A DNA stretch of 64,000 nucleotides from an uncultured Clostridia bacterium (GCA_947087265.1 CAMUBY010000006.1:34834-98833), one strand, 5' to 3'. Shown: positions 52,465-61,446, counted from the first letter of the stretch. A program made the numbers and translations. The notes: generated by a model not told the origin, from the letters alone.

Positions 52465-52929
52465 ATGGTAAAAGTTTTATTTGTTTGTCACGGAAATATT
52501 TGCAGGTCCACCATGGCGGAAAGCGTCTTTTCTTTTTTGCTGCGTCAAAAAGGAATTGAAAACGTTTCGGTTTCTTCCGCCGCTACGCATACGGACGAAA
52601 TCGGAAACCCGCCGCATTACGGCACACGAGAAAAACTGCAACAAGAGGGTATTCCCGTCATTCCGCACCGTGCGCGCCTTTTGACCCTCGCCGACGGAGA
52701 AACATATGATTTTATCATCGGAATGGACGAAGAAAATTTACGTCACATGCGCCGTATTTTGGGAAAAGACAAAGAGAATAAAATCAGTTTATTGCTCGAC
52801 TATTCCGCTCATCCGCACGCAATTGCCGACCCCTGGTATACGGGGAATTTTGATGAAACGTATCGTGACGTTTTAGAAGGGTGCGAAGGTCTAATACTGT
52901 TCTTGCAAAGGAAAGGTTTGTTAAACTAA
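52465..52929 (+). CDS. Low-molecular-weight protein tyrosine phosphatase
   Basis: A 154-residue phosphatase. The P-loop C(X)5R is in FVCHGNICRSTMAES (residues 5-19), and the catalytic acid Asp is in HAIADPWYTGNFDETY. It removes phosphate from tyrosine (or arginine in McsB-type systems). Divergent from the XRE gene, 75 bases away. The DtxR-type gene follows on the same strand. Confidence 0.92.
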   Translation: MVKVLFVCHGNICRSTMAESVFSFLLRQKGIENVSVSSAATHTDEIGNPPHYGTREKLQQEGIPVIPHRARLLTLADGETYDFIIGMDEENLRHMRRILGKDKENKISLLLDYSAHPHAIADPWYTGNFDETYRDVLEGCEGLILFLQRKGLLN

Positions 52930-52992
52930 ATTTCTTTGATATCCTTTACAAGAGGCAAAAAGTTTAGTATAATGACATTGACGGGGGATACC

Positions 52993-53358
52993 ATGAAAAC
53001 GCATGAATCGGAAGAAATGTATCTTGAAACAATTTATTTATTGAGTCAACGGAAAGCGAATGTTCGCTCTGTCGACGTAGTGGACGAACTCGGCTATGCA
53101 AAATCAAGCGTTTCAAGAGCTGTTAATTTGTTGTACAAAAAAGGATATCTCCGTATTGATAATAACGGCGATATAACGCTGACGGAACTCGGAGAAAAAC
53201 AAGCAGAAAGCACTTACGAAAAACACAGTATTTTTACGGAACTGTTCGTCAGAATGGGAGCCAACCGCAAACTCGCCGAAGAAAATGCTTGCCGTATGGA
53301 ACACGTCGTTTCAGACGAATTATTTGAAATTATAAAATCATACCTTAATTTGCAATAA
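52993..53358 (+). CDS. DtxR/MntR-family metal-dependent regulator
   Basis: A 121-residue regulator. The winged helix lies at about 1-65 (SEEMYLETIYLLSQRKANVR, then GYAKSSVSRAVNLLYKKGYL). The dimerisation/metal domain has HSIFTELFVRMGANRKLAEE and ENACRMEHVVSDELF, with metal-ligand-like Glu/His residues. It probably senses Mn or Fe. ATG 52993 has GGGGGA upstream. It ends before a strong terminator where the second phage remnant begins. Confidence 0.88.
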   Translation: MKTHESEEMYLETIYLLSQRKANVRSVDVVDELGYAKSSVSRAVNLLYKKGYLRIDNNGDITLTELGEKQAESTYEKHSIFTELFVRMGANRKLAEENACRMEHVVSDELFEIIKSYLNLQ

Positions 53359-53390
53359 TAAACACAAAATATAAATATTTCTAAATTGAT

Positions 53391-53427
53391 AACAGCGCAG
53401 AGATTCGTTCAAATCTCTGCGCTGTTT
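53391..53427 (+). terminator. Terminator of the DtxR-type gene
   Basis: AACAGCGCAGAGATT and AATCTCTGCGCTGTT arms with a CGTTCAA loop, then TTTAAT. It marks the left edge of the phage remnant. Confidence 0.85.
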
Positions 53428-53464
53428 AATATTCGGCAAAGCGATAGACGACGGCAACGACCTC

Positions 53465-54355
53465 GTGGAATGCTCCACGATTTCACCCACCTGCCCGACG
53501 TGCGCGAAGTATCAGGGGCGTATCTATTCCATTTCAGGCAAAACGCCCGGCTATCCTTCGCTCTACGAAACGGCGTTCAAGCACGGCTATTCCGTTATCC
53601 ACCCGAACTGCCGCCATCAGTTCTTCCCGTATAAACCGAAGTTTCACACGGCGGAAGAACGCGCGGCGTTGGAAGAAAACACGCGCCGCCCGTTTGAGGA
53701 AGATACGCAGAGCGAACGAGCAAGGGAAGAGTACGCGCATACGCAAATGCAAATGCGGCAGTGGAATAAAGAACTGAACGAGTTTGCGGAAATGCAGCGC
53801 TTTTACAAGGAGCGCGGAGAACAGGCGCCCTATCAGACGCTCGGTTCCTTCCGCAGAGCGTACCGTTCGGAAGAGGGTTCGCTTGCATACGGAAAATCTT
53901 ACTTCGAGCGCCGCGACGAACGGCAAATGAAAAGTTTTCAAACGGTGTTGGGGAAAGAGAACGTTCCGAAAACACTTGCAGAATTTCAGGAAATGAAGTA
54001 TAATACAGACAGGTCATCATTTGACCTGTTAAGCAGGGAAAAGCAAACTATCGGCAAGATTGAAAGTAAGGATTGGACGTCTACTTTCAAGCAAAAAGCG
54101 AAAGAAACTTATTACGAATTCCGACAGAGTGGGATTGAACTTACTGACCACGGTGTTGCACGGTTTTTATCGAGAAATTTTGATATAAAGCAAATAATTT
54201 CTATTTGTAACAAGCCTTATAACTATGTGCAAATAAATGATGGAAAGCGTATAAAGTTTTATGATAAAGTTGCTGTAATCTATGCAAAAGATACAGAAGA
54301 AATTGTTTCTGTAATCCGCAAAAATAAAATTAAGGAGGAATGGAAAGATGTCTAA
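53465..54355 (+). CDS. 5'-truncated MuF minor head protein with C-terminal toxin-like domain
   Basis: Phage homology starts at about 53432, one codon after the DtxR terminator, so the first part of the gene is lost; GTG 53465 is the first possible start. The front (CSTISPTCPTCAKYQGRIYS, YETAFKHGYSVIHPNCRHQF) is the C-terminal MuF/minor-capsid signature with paired Cys/His. A charged helical linker follows, then from about residue 215 a separate domain (GIELTDHGVARFLSRNFDIK, RIKFYDKVAVIYA, EEIVSVIRKNKIKEEW) of the polymorphic-toxin type carried by MuF proteins. An immunity-like gene overlaps its end. Confidence 0.78.
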   Translation: MECSTISPTCPTCAKYQGRIYSISGKTPGYPSLYETAFKHGYSVIHPNCRHQFFPYKPKFHTAEERAALEENTRRPFEEDTQSERAREEYAHTQMQMRQWNKELNEFAEMQRFYKERGEQAPYQTLGSFRRAYRSEEGSLAYGKSYFERRDERQMKSFQTVLGKENVPKTLAEFQEMKYNTDRSSFDLLSREKQTIGKIESKDWTSTFKQKAKETYYEFRQSGIELTDHGVARFLSRNFDIKQIISICNKPYNYVQINDGKRIKFYDKVAVIYAKDTEEIVSVIRKNKIKEEWKDV

Positions 54356-54617
54356 ATTAAAAACAGTTTTTAATATGTTTGATAATTTATTCAATGGCAA
54401 TTATGACGCTTTTCAATTTTCCTTAGATATGGAAGAATTTTTATTTGATAACTTTGAGGCGTTACAGAAGGAGAACAAGAAAGTTTCGGACATTTTGGAA
54501 AACGATGTTCCTGACTTATGTTCGGAAGGCGAACCTGGATTTGATTCGACACACATGATAGCGGAATTAAAAAAGGTTTACGAGAAAGCAAAAGTATTAT
54601 ACAAAAAAGCAGAGTAA
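54348..54617 (+). CDS. Candidate immunity protein to the MuF toxin domain
   Basis: An 89-residue acidic helical protein (FNMFDNLFNGNYDAFQFSLD; DVPDLCSEGEPGFDSTHMIA) whose start overlaps the MuF gene end by eight bases; AAGGAGGAA precedes it. Small, acidic and directly coupled behind a C-terminal toxin domain is the layout of known toxin-immunity pairs, and the composition matches immunity-type proteins in other Clostridia. It should protect the lysogen by binding the toxin. The family name is not certain. Confidence 0.68.
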   Translation: MSKLKTVFNMFDNLFNGNYDAFQFSLDMEEFLFDNFEALQKENKKVSDILENDVPDLCSEGEPGFDSTHMIAELKKVYEKAKVLYKKAE

Positions 54618-54632
54618 AAACTCTGCTTTTTT
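54603..54632 (+). terminator. Terminator after the immunity gene
   Basis: AAAAAAGCAGAG and CTCTGCTTTTTT arms around TAAAAA. Confidence 0.85.
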
Positions 54633-54779
54633 CATGCAATTAAATGCAAAACGGTAACAAGGCAGCAGGCAGGCGCAGGCTGTCTTTTTATATGCCCGAA
54701 AGCCGCTCACGGCGTAAAACTGATGCGGCGCATAAAAAATCTTGGGGCGCAACCCCGTAAAAAAGCGTAGGAGGCTTTT

Positions 54780-54950
54780 ATGAAAAGACAGGAACTCAAG
54801 AACTTGCTCCACGGCGTTGAGAACAGCGGCGACATTATCGACGCAATCATGGAACTCAACGGCGCGGACATCGAAAGCGCGAAGAAAAGCGCAGGCACCG
54901 AACACGAAACCCTATCGGCGGAAATCGAGAAACTCAAAGAAAATATTTCA
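54780..54950 (+). pseudogene. Phage scaffold protein, N-terminal stub
   Basis: Starts with ATG after TAGGAGG: about 57 residues (MKRQELKNLLHGVENSGDII, then ELNGADIESAKK and a Glu-rich coiled coil) resembling the start of phage GP20-type scaffold proteins. It breaks off at the aroA terminator, after which the frame runs into unrelated host sequence (open to 55025). Not functional as a scaffold. Confidence 0.7.
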
Positions 54951-54956
54951 TATATT

Positions 54957-54984
54957 AAAAAAGCGGCAATATTGCCGCCGTTTT
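54957..54984 (-). terminator. Terminator of aroA
   Basis: On minus: GCGGCAAT and ATTGCCGC arms, then TTTTTT, eight bases after the aroA stop. It marks the right edge of the phage remnant. Confidence 0.85.
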
Positions 54985-54991
54985 CAAATAA

Positions 54992-56263
54992 TTATTCGGT
55001 TAATTCAGAAATCAGTTCAAAGTAATTTTCAAACGTCTTTTTACAACACTCAGGATTTTCAATTGTGATATTCCCCGTTTTTAACCCGATAAGCGTAAAC
55101 GCCATTGCTACTCGGTGGTCGTTAAACGTTTTTACAGTGCCGCCGCTTACAGGCGCAGGGGTAATAAAAATATCATTTCCGTCCGAAGAAGCAGATACGC
55201 CGAGCGCTGTTAAATTTTCGCAAATTGCTTGAATACGGTCGCATTCCTGCAATCGGATATGAGAAACGCCGCAAAGGCGAGAAGGGGTAGATGCAAACGC
55301 GGCTAGCGCAGATACCGTTAATGTCTGGTCTGAAAAATCATGCAAGTCTACATTAAACCCGTCGTAATGTGTAATTCCGCTGCCGTCTGCAAGCAATCCG
55401 TCCTCCTGCATGGAAAAACGAACACCTCGTTTATTCAAAAGGTCCAAAAATTTCTTATCACCCTGTTTACTGTCGCTTCTCACGCGATTTACAAATACTT
55501 TCACGCCGAATAAAAGTGCAAGCGCATAAAAATAGCAAGCTCCAGAAAGGTCGGGCTCAACAACGTATTGCACGGGAAGATGTGGCGAAGAAAAAACCGT
55601 AATCAAATTTTCATGAACTTCTGTTTTGATACCGAAATCCTTTAACATTTCAAGCGTAAGCCGAATATAACTTCCTTGAATACGGTTGCCCGTCAACAAA
55701 AGCCGCGTTGTTCTGTTCTGCGTTGCCGCGGCCAGCAAAATGCCGCTTGCATACTGCGTACTTTTCTCCGTATCTATAGAAAATTCTTCCGACTGAATCC
55801 CGTCTGACTGCATTCGGAAGGGGAAATGATAGGGCTTGGCAAGAAAGTTAAATTTAACGCCGTTTTCTTCCAACAATTTAATCACGTCCATAGGGCGTTT
55901 TTGCATTTGTTCGGATGACGTTACCGTATACTCGCCGCCGCAAAAAGCAAGCATAACTGTTAAAAAACGCGCCGCCGTTCCGGCACTGCCAACATAAACT
56001 TCCGCTTTTTGATTGGGAACAACGCCACCGCAACCTTTTACCACAATCGAATCATTCTTTATTGTTACAGTAATTCCGAGCGACTTAAAACAACCGAGCA
56101 GAACTTTAGTGTCTTCCGCAAAATTGCCGCAAATCAATTCAATTTCTCCGCGGGAAAACGCAGAAAGAATAAGCGCACGGTTCAGGATACTTTTAGAGGC
56201 CGGTACGCTCACCGAAACGAAATTGTTTTTCGGATTGAATTTATTAACGCGATAAACATCCAT
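54992..56263 (-). CDS. aroA: 3-Phosphoshikimate 1-carboxyvinyltransferase (EPSP synthase)
   Basis: Joins shikimate-3-phosphate and PEP on the way to chorismate. The 423 residues show PASKSILNRALILSAFSRG (about 21-39), VGSAGTAARFL (PEP loop), and RLQECDRIQAI with NDHRVAMAF near the end. ATG 56263 begins six bases after a TATAAT (leaderless); a GTG at 56287 would lie upstream of the promoter. Divergent from the ygjP-like gene; both are leaderless, with promoters back to back. Confidence 0.95.
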   Translation of the reverse strand: MDVYRVNKFNPKNNFVSVSVPASKSILNRALILSAFSRGEIELICGNFAEDTKVLLGCFKSLGITVTIKNDSIVVKGCGGVVPNQKAEVYVGSAGTAARFLTVMLAFCGGEYTVTSSEQMQKRPMDVIKLLEENGVKFNFLAKPYHFPFRMQSDGIQSEEFSIDTEKSTQYASGILLAAATQNRTTRLLLTGNRIQGSYIRLTLEMLKDFGIKTEVHENLITVFSSPHLPVQYVVEPDLSGACYFYALALLFGVKVFVNRVRSDSKQGDKKFLDLLNKRGVRFSMQEDGLLADGSGITHYDGFNVDLHDFSDQTLTVSALAAFASTPSRLCGVSHIRLQECDRIQAICENLTALGVSASSDGNDIFITPAPVSGGTVKTFNDHRVAMAFTLIGLKTGNITIENPECCKKTFENYFELISELTE

Positions 56264-56269
56264 ACGCCG

Positions 56270-56298
56270 ATTATATCCTATCCACACAAAAAAGTCAA
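56270..56298 (-). promoter_or_regulatory. Promoter of aroA
   Basis: On minus: TTGACT (56298-56293), 17 bases, TATAAT (56275-56270), six bases before the ATG. Confidence 0.82.
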
Positions 56299-56315
56299 CT
56301 CGGCATTTGATTCTC

Positions 56316-56344
56316 TTGTAAATACCATGCGAAAATGATATAAT
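56316..56344 (+). promoter_or_regulatory. Promoter of the ygjP-like gene
   Basis: TTGTAA (56316-56321), 17 bases, TATAAT (56339-56344), six bases before the ATG at 56351. Confidence 0.75.
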
Positions 56345-56350
56345 GTTCCT

Positions 56351-56980
56351 ATGAATATTGTGGTCGTAAGAAGCAGGCGAAAGACGCTTTCGCTTACGGT
56401 AACGCCTAACGGAGAAATTCTTGTGCGCGCACCGTACCAGTTAAAAGAAGATGAGGTTTACCGCTTTCTTGCAAAACACCAAACCTGGATAGAAAAACGA
56501 ATCAAAAAAATACAGGAAACAAAACTCAAACTTGCCGACGGACAAAACATTACCTTATTCGGCAGAGAATATCTGATTACAGCCGGCAAAACGGCAATTA
56601 AAAACGGAAGCTTGTACCTACCCGAACAAAACAGAGAAGGTGCTCTCACCGCACTCTTAAAAAGGTTAGCACGTAAGGATATGGCGCTACGGACAGCCGC
56701 CCTGGCTCAGAAATACTGTTTTCAGTATACGGCAGTTAAAATTTCATCGGCGCGAAAGCGTTGGGGCTCCTGCAATACAGAGGGCAGTATTTCGTATTCT
56801 TTCCGTATCGCATTTCTGCCTGACGAACTCATTGATTATGTTGTCATACACGAGCTATGCCATACACAATTCTTCAATCACAGTAAACAATTCTGGCAAA
56901 AAGTACAGTCTGTATTGCCCGACTATCAAAAACGCAGAAAATTACTGAAAGAATACGGATATCTTATGAATTCGCTTTAA
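56351..56980 (+). CDS. YgjP/DUF45-type metallopeptidase-like protein
   Basis: A 209-residue M48-related protein. The zinc motif is VIHELCHTQFFNHSKQFWQK (HExxH, then a downstream His), preceded by KRWGSCNTEGSISYSFRI. The family includes YgjP, reported to act on nucleotides, and SprT-like proteases; the substrate here is unknown. Leaderless start as judged from the promoter. Divergent from aroA. Confidence 0.86.
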   Translation: MNIVVVRSRRKTLSLTVTPNGEILVRAPYQLKEDEVYRFLAKHQTWIEKRIKKIQETKLKLADGQNITLFGREYLITAGKTAIKNGSLYLPEQNREGALTALLKRLARKDMALRTAALAQKYCFQYTAVKISSARKRWGSCNTEGSISYSFRIAFLPDELIDYVVIHELCHTQFFNHSKQFWQKVQSVLPDYQKRRKLLKEYGYLMNSL

Positions 56981-57046
56981 ATAAACAGTAATATGCGTGA
57001 CATAATATATAATTTTTATCACTTGCTTTGCTATTAGGAGGGAAAA

Positions 57047-57862
57047 ATGAAAATTGTCGTCTATGGACTCGGAATCATCGGAGCGTCTATCTGCGCTTCT
57101 TTGAAACGCAGAAATTATTCTGTTTACGCGAAAAACCGCAGCCGCAAACCGATTGAGTATGCTTTACAACACGGCATGATTGACGGAGAAGCCAAAGATT
57201 ATCACGGAGCGGATATCATTATTCTTGCCCTGCCGCCCCGTATTGCAATGCGCGAACTCGACGAGGGGAATTTTCCTGACAATATCGTCGTTGTGGATAT
57301 TTGCGGCGTTAAGAAACCTTTGGAGGAGGTAGTATTTTCCCGTAAACGCGCATATCGTTATATCGGCGCACATCCGATGGCAGGAAAAGAGACCACAGGA
57401 ATTGCGTCTGCGAGCGCCACGCTTTTCGATAATGCTAATCTCATTCTCACACGCAATGCCCGCACGGACAACGACGCATTCGACACCGTAAAGCGTTTGG
57501 GGACCGCAATGGGATTCCGCCGCATTGTAGAATGCACGGCAGAATATCACGACCGCATGATTGCGCTTACTTCGCAACTCGCGCACATTGTTTCCAATGC
57601 CTATGTAAAAAGTCCTCTTGCCGAAACATGCCTGGGTTTTACGGGCGGCAGTTTTCAGGATATGACACGCATTGCAGGCCTTGACGAGAACGTCTGGACG
57701 GAATTATTTTTTCTTAACAGCGATTATCTTACAGCCGAAATCGACCGTCTGGTTTTTCAGTTACAGAAATACCGCAACGCACTGATTCATTCTGACGAAA
57801 ATAAAATGCGCGAGCTGTTAGCGGAAGGGAAAAAATATCACAGCTCCTTGTTAGAATATTAA
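57047..57862 (+). CDS. tyrA: Prephenate dehydrogenase
   Basis: Converts prephenate to hydroxyphenylpyruvate in tyrosine synthesis. The 271 residues have the NAD loop GLGIIGASICASL, VVDICGVKKPLEEVV, the catalytic histidine in IGAHPMAGKET (about 106), and the helical C-terminal dimer domain (FTGGSFQDMTRIAGLDENVW). No ACT domain. GGAGGG precedes the ATG. It belongs to the same pathway as aroA (55 kb) and aroK (43.9 kb). Confidence 0.93.
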   Translation: MKIVVYGLGIIGASICASLKRRNYSVYAKNRSRKPIEYALQHGMIDGEAKDYHGADIIILALPPRIAMRELDEGNFPDNIVVVDICGVKKPLEEVVFSRKRAYRYIGAHPMAGKETTGIASASATLFDNANLILTRNARTDNDAFDTVKRLGTAMGFRRIVECTAEYHDRMIALTSQLAHIVSNAYVKSPLAETCLGFTGGSFQDMTRIAGLDENVWTELFFLNSDYLTAEIDRLVFQLQKYRNALIHSDENKMRELLAEGKKYHSSLLEY

Positions 57863-57901
57863 AAAAAAGCGAAGTGACTTTATAAATTTTTTCAAATACT
57901 G

Positions 57902-57930
57902 TTTACAAATGAACAATTTTGTTTTATAAT
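57902..57930 (+). promoter_or_regulatory. Promoter of the DUF1934 operon
   Basis: TTTACA (57902-57907), 17 bases, TATAAT (57925-57930), eight bases before the ATG at 57939. Confidence 0.75.
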
Positions 57931-57938
57931 AGAAAAAG

Positions 57939-58331
57939 ATGGAAAAATGCGTGATTGAAATCGTTACACTAACGGATGGTAACATAATACGGTTTAAAGC
58001 GCATGGGCACTTAGCGGTTCAAGACGGTACTTTCTCCGTACAATACGAACAGGAAAAAGATTTTGTTGCACTACATTTTAATTCTTCAAAATTTCAAATG
58101 AAACGCAGCGGTTCCGCAAATGTTTCCTGCACATTCAGCAAAGGAAAAAAATCGACAATGTTAATCGGCGGATACGGACAGACGGGAGAAATTGCCGTAG
58201 AAACAACCGACTATACGCTACGCCGTTCTTCAAATGCCTGTTCCGTCAATTTACAATACCGCTTAAAATTTTCTGACCAATTACAATCATTTCAATTAAA
58301 ACTTAAAATTAAAACTTCGGAGGAAAAATGA
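57939..58331 (+). CDS. DUF1934 (YwiB-like) protein
   Basis: A 130-residue beta-barrel (calycin-like) protein: IRFKAHGHLAVQDGTFSVQY, KSTMLIGGYGQTGEIAVETT, and NACSVNLQYRL. This is the YwiB-type DUF1934 family of Firmicutes, function unknown. It leads an operon with the MBL hydrolase (four-base overlap) and rho. The start is leaderless. Confidence 0.82.
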   Translation: MEKCVIEIVTLTDGNIIRFKAHGHLAVQDGTFSVQYEQEKDFVALHFNSSKFQMKRSGSANVSCTFSKGKKSTMLIGGYGQTGEIAVETTDYTLRRSSNACSVNLQYRLKFSDQLQSFQLKLKIKTSEEK

Positions 58332-58990
58332 AAATACGTTACCTGGGCCACTCGTGCTTTCAATTAACGGAAAGCACGGGAACGAGTATCGTAACCGACC
58401 CGTACGGCGACGTCGGGTTTGATTTGCCGCGTGTAGCTGCCGACGTCGTGACCGTAAGTCATGACCATTACGACCATAACAATACGGAAGGCGTTGACGG
58501 CAATCCCGTCGTATTGAATGAGGAGGGGAATTACGAAATCGGCGGCGTGCATATTACGGCAGTCAAATGTTACCACGACGATGAAAACGGCGAAAAAAGG
58601 GGTGAAAATCTGATTTTTAAGTTCCGTATGGACGGACTTGAAGTTTGTCACCTCGGCGATATCGGCGAAGAATGTTCTTCTTCTTTGCTTGAAGCGCTGC
58701 TTCCGGTCCACGTACTTCTCATTCCCGTGGGCGGAAATTATACAATTGACGCCGAACAAGCCAAAGAATATGTAGATAGAATAATGCCGTCCATCGTTGT
58801 GCCGATGCACTATAAAACGAAAGGGCTCAATCTCGACATCGAAAAGGTAGATAAATTCACCGACCTTTTCGACGATGACGAAGTAGAAGAAATTGAAATA
58901 ATTGAATCGGAAGAGAGCGAACTTGAATTTTTCCGCGACGACATTTCAGACGACTCTACCCAAATCATCATTATGGAGCGCGAAAAGTAA
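58328..58990 (+). CDS. MBL-fold metal-dependent hydrolase
   Basis: A 220-residue metallo-beta-lactamase-fold protein of the UlaG/YtkL type. Metal ligands: VSHDHYDHNN (HxHxDH, about 45-54), HLGDIGEE, IVVPMHYKTKG. The last ~35 residues are very acidic (DDDEVEEIEIIESEESE), an unusual tail. Overlaps the preceding gene by four bases and abuts rho. Substrate unknown. Confidence 0.88.
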   Translation: MKIRYLGHSCFQLTESTGTSIVTDPYGDVGFDLPRVAADVVTVSHDHYDHNNTEGVDGNPVVLNEEGNYEIGGVHITAVKCYHDDENGEKRGENLIFKFRMDGLEVCHLGDIGEECSSSLLEALLPVHVLLIPVGGNYTIDAEQAKEYVDRIMPSIVVPMHYKTKGLNLDIEKVDKFTDLFDDDEVEEIEIIESEESELEFFRDDISDDSTQIIIMEREK

Positions 58991-60436
58991 ATGGAAAAAT
59001 CTTACACCAAACAAGAATACCGGTTATACCTCAATTCGCTGCCGATTATGACGCTTCGCGTTCTCGGCAGAAACATTGGTGTAGAAAAATCTTCTTCCAG
59101 CAATAAAGACGTGCTTATAGAATCGATTATCGCAATTCTGACGGGGGAGGCGAAACCGATACCCCGTTCTAACCGCGGAGCGCCCCCGAAACAAAGTTAT
59201 ATTGCGCCCGAAATTACGGAAAGGCTCGAACAAATACGGAAAGACTCTGAATACGACCCTGAAAAAAGCGTTATGCATATTGCTTCGGGCGAAACGCGCG
59301 CAAGTGACTATAACGAACAAATTTATAAGGGCATTTTGGAGATTACCGCAAACGGCTACGGGTTCTTACGGACAAATAACTGCCAACCCTCGGGAAACGG
59401 CGGCGACGTATTTCTTGCCGCACCTGTGATTCACAATTATAAATTACGCGAAGGTGACACGCTTTCCTGTACCGTTAAGCCGCGCCAGAAAAACGAGTCT
59501 CCTGCGCTTGACCGTCTTTTAGCGATAAACGATTTTGTTGTAACGGATACGGTGCGCGAACGCCCGTATTTTGATGACCTCACCGCACAGTATGCAAACG
59601 AAAAAATTCCGCTTTCTTATAAAGACGGTCCGCTCTCCCTTCGCATTCTCGATTTATTTACTCCCATCGGAAAAGGGCAACGAGCCCTGATTGTCGCACC
59701 GCCGAAAGCAGGAAAAACAACTCTGTTGAAAGACATTGCACGGGCGATTGATTCCAAACACAAAGATTTGAAACTTATTATACTTCTGATTGATGAACGC
59801 CCTGAAGAAGTTACGGATATTCGCTCGGATTTACGACAAGCAGAAATTATCTATTCTACCTTCGACGAAGTTGCGGAACATCACATACGCGCAGCACAAT
59901 TGACCGTTGCGCACGCAAAGCGCATGGCGGAACTGGGTAGCGACGTCATAATTCTTCTAGACTCGCTGACAAAATTGACACGCGCCTATAATTACATTGC
60001 AGAAAGTTCCGGTAAAACACTATCGGGCGGCATTGACGCAGGTGCATTTGCCGAACCCAAACGCTTTTTCGGCGCCGCAAGAAATACTGTGGAAGCAGGC
60101 AGTATTACCATGATAGCCTCTGTGCTCGTAGATACCGGCAGCAGAATGGACGACGTGATTTACGAAGAATTCAAAGGTACGGGTAACGCGGATATTATTT
60201 TGTCTCAGGAACTTGCCGAACGCAGAATATTCCCCGCAATCGACGTCAAGCGTAGCGGAACAAGAAAAGAGGAGTTACTCTTGAGCGAAAAAGAACTGCA
60301 AGCAGTCAATCAAATGCGCGAAAAGGGGCTAACCTCACATATGACGGGGCTTACCGATATGATGAAACGGACATTGGACAACGCTGAATTTATTTCACGT
60401 TTGCCCGATTGGCTGAAAATATATCAAAACAAATAA
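58991..60436 (+). CDS. rho: Transcription termination factor Rho
   Basis: A hexameric RNA helicase that ends transcription. The 481 residues have the N-terminal helix bundle, a cold-shock RNA-binding domain ([18 protein letters not shown]), Walker [14 protein letters not shown] (about 237), Walker [14 protein letters not shown], and the arginine finger region. The N-terminal insertion between helix bundle and RNA-binding domain (about 60-110) is longer than in E. coli. Ends 12 bases before the glucokinase gene. Confidence 0.96.
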   Translation: MEKSYTKQEYRLYLNSLPIMTLRVLGRNIGVEKSSSSNKDVLIESIIAILTGEAKPIPRSNRGAPPKQSYIAPEITERLEQIRKDSEYDPEKSVMHIASGETRASDYNEQIYKGILEITANGYGFLRTNNCQPSGNGGDVFLAAPVIHNYKLREGDTLSCTVKPRQKNESPALDRLLAINDFVVTDTVRERPYFDDLTAQYANEKIPLSYKDGPLSLRILDLFTPIGKGQRALIVAPPKAGKTTLLKDIARAIDSKHKDLKLIILLIDERPEEVTDIRSDLRQAEIIYSTFDEVAEHHIRAAQLTVAHAKRMAELGSDVIILLDSLTKLTRAYNYIAESSGKTLSGGIDAGAFAEPKRFFGAARNTVEAGSITMIASVLVDTGSRMDDVIYEEFKGTGNADIILSQELAERRIFPAIDVKRSGTRKEELLLSEKELQAVNQMREKGLTSHMTGLTDMMKRTLDNAEFISRLPDWLKIYQNK

Positions 60437-60448
60437 GGGGACAAAAGT

Positions 60449-61396
60449 ATGGTAATCGGAGTAGACCTTGGCGGAATGTCCGCAAAAGCGGCAATTTTGC
60501 AAAACGGAAAACTAGTCGGGAAATCACGCGTAGAAACGTCGGCGGAAAACGCCGTAAACGAAACAGCGTATGCTCTTGCAAAATTATGCAAGATGACAGC
60601 CGAAAAAGAAGGTATTTCTTTTGATAATATCAGTGAAATCGGAATCGGTTCGCCCGGTGTAATCGACAGTCGGTCGGGTACTGTCGTATCCTGGACCAAT
60701 TACGGTTGGAAAGACGTACCGCTCGCCGCTCTTGTACAAAAGTATACGGGAAAACCGACTTATGTTTCAAACGATGCAAACGTCGCGGCGCTCGGAGAAG
60801 CCAAATACGGCGCAGGACGCAATTATTCAAGTTCGTTGCTGGTTACTATCGGCACGGGCGTGGGCGGCGGAATTGTGCTCAACGGAAAACTGTTTGAAGG
60901 TTACCGCAGCGCAGGTGCAGAAATCGGTCACATGGTAATCCGCCAGAACGGTGAACTTTGTACATGCGGCAGAAAAGGGTGTTTTGAGGTCTATGCCTCG
61001 GCACGGGCGCTCATCCGTATTACACAAGAAAAAATGCAAAAAGAAAGAAAGAGCGCCATGTGGAAATATGCCAAAACGCTTGATGACGTAGACGGCAGAA
61101 CGGTATTCCTTGCAGCACGCGAAGGGGACCCCGCTGCGGAAATCGCACTATCAAAATATATATCAGGACTTGGAGAAGGCATTGTTGATTTGGTAAACGT
61201 CCTTCGTCCGCAAGCGGTTATTATCGGCGGCGGCATTTCTGCGGAAAAAGATTTTTTACTGACTCCGTTGAAAGATTATGTTTATCCGCGCATTTATGTT
61301 TCCAAAGAATATGCGCCGCTTGAAATCGTATGCGCCGAACTCGGTAACGATGCCGGTATTTACGGCGCAGCGCAATACGCTCTTGAAAGGCTTTAA
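60449..61396 (+). CDS. ROK-family glucokinase
   Basis: Phosphorylates glucose (or a related sugar). The 315 residues have the N-terminal ATP loop GVDLGGMSAKAAI, TIGTGVGGGIVLNG, the ROK signature GAEIGHMVIRQNGELCTCGR followed by KGCFEVYAS (zinc cysteines), and IGGGISAE. GGGGAC precedes the ATG. It ends at a strong terminator, closing the rho operon. Confidence 0.9.
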   Translation: MVIGVDLGGMSAKAAILQNGKLVGKSRVETSAENAVNETAYALAKLCKMTAEKEGISFDNISEIGIGSPGVIDSRSGTVVSWTNYGWKDVPLAALVQKYTGKPTYVSNDANVAALGEAKYGAGRNYSSSLLVTIGTGVGGGIVLNGKLFEGYRSAGAEIGHMVIRQNGELCTCGRKGCFEVYASARALIRITQEKMQKERKSAMWKYAKTLDDVDGRTVFLAAREGDPAAEIALSKYISGLGEGIVDLVNVLRPQAVIIGGGISAEKDFLLTPLKDYVYPRIYVSKEYAPLEIVCAELGNDAGIYGAAQYALERL

Positions 61397-61409
61397 GTAA
61401 ATAAGATAC

Positions 61410-61446
61410 AAAAAAAACGTAAGTTGAACCAACTTACGTTTTTTTG
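61410..61446 (+). terminator. Terminator after the glucokinase gene
   Basis: AAAAAAACGTAAGTTG and CAACTTACGTTTTTTT arms around AAC. Also usable on minus. Confidence 0.9.

Larger units (their letters stand above)
53432..54950. mobile_element. Second phage remnant (MuF end, immunity, scaffold stub)
   Basis: About 1.5 kb of phage head-module DNA set between the DtxR-gene terminator (53391-53427) and the aroA terminator (54957-54984). It carries the MuF C terminus with a toxin-like domain, a candidate immunity gene and the start of a scaffold gene, with no integrase or att repeats. Order MuF, immunity, scaffold is that of intact siphophage head modules, so this is one continuous piece. Confidence 0.82.

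Noticed and set aside
53386..53634. 82-codon frame at the start of the second phage remnant
   Set aside because: It is out of frame with the clear MuF sequence and has no ribosome site.
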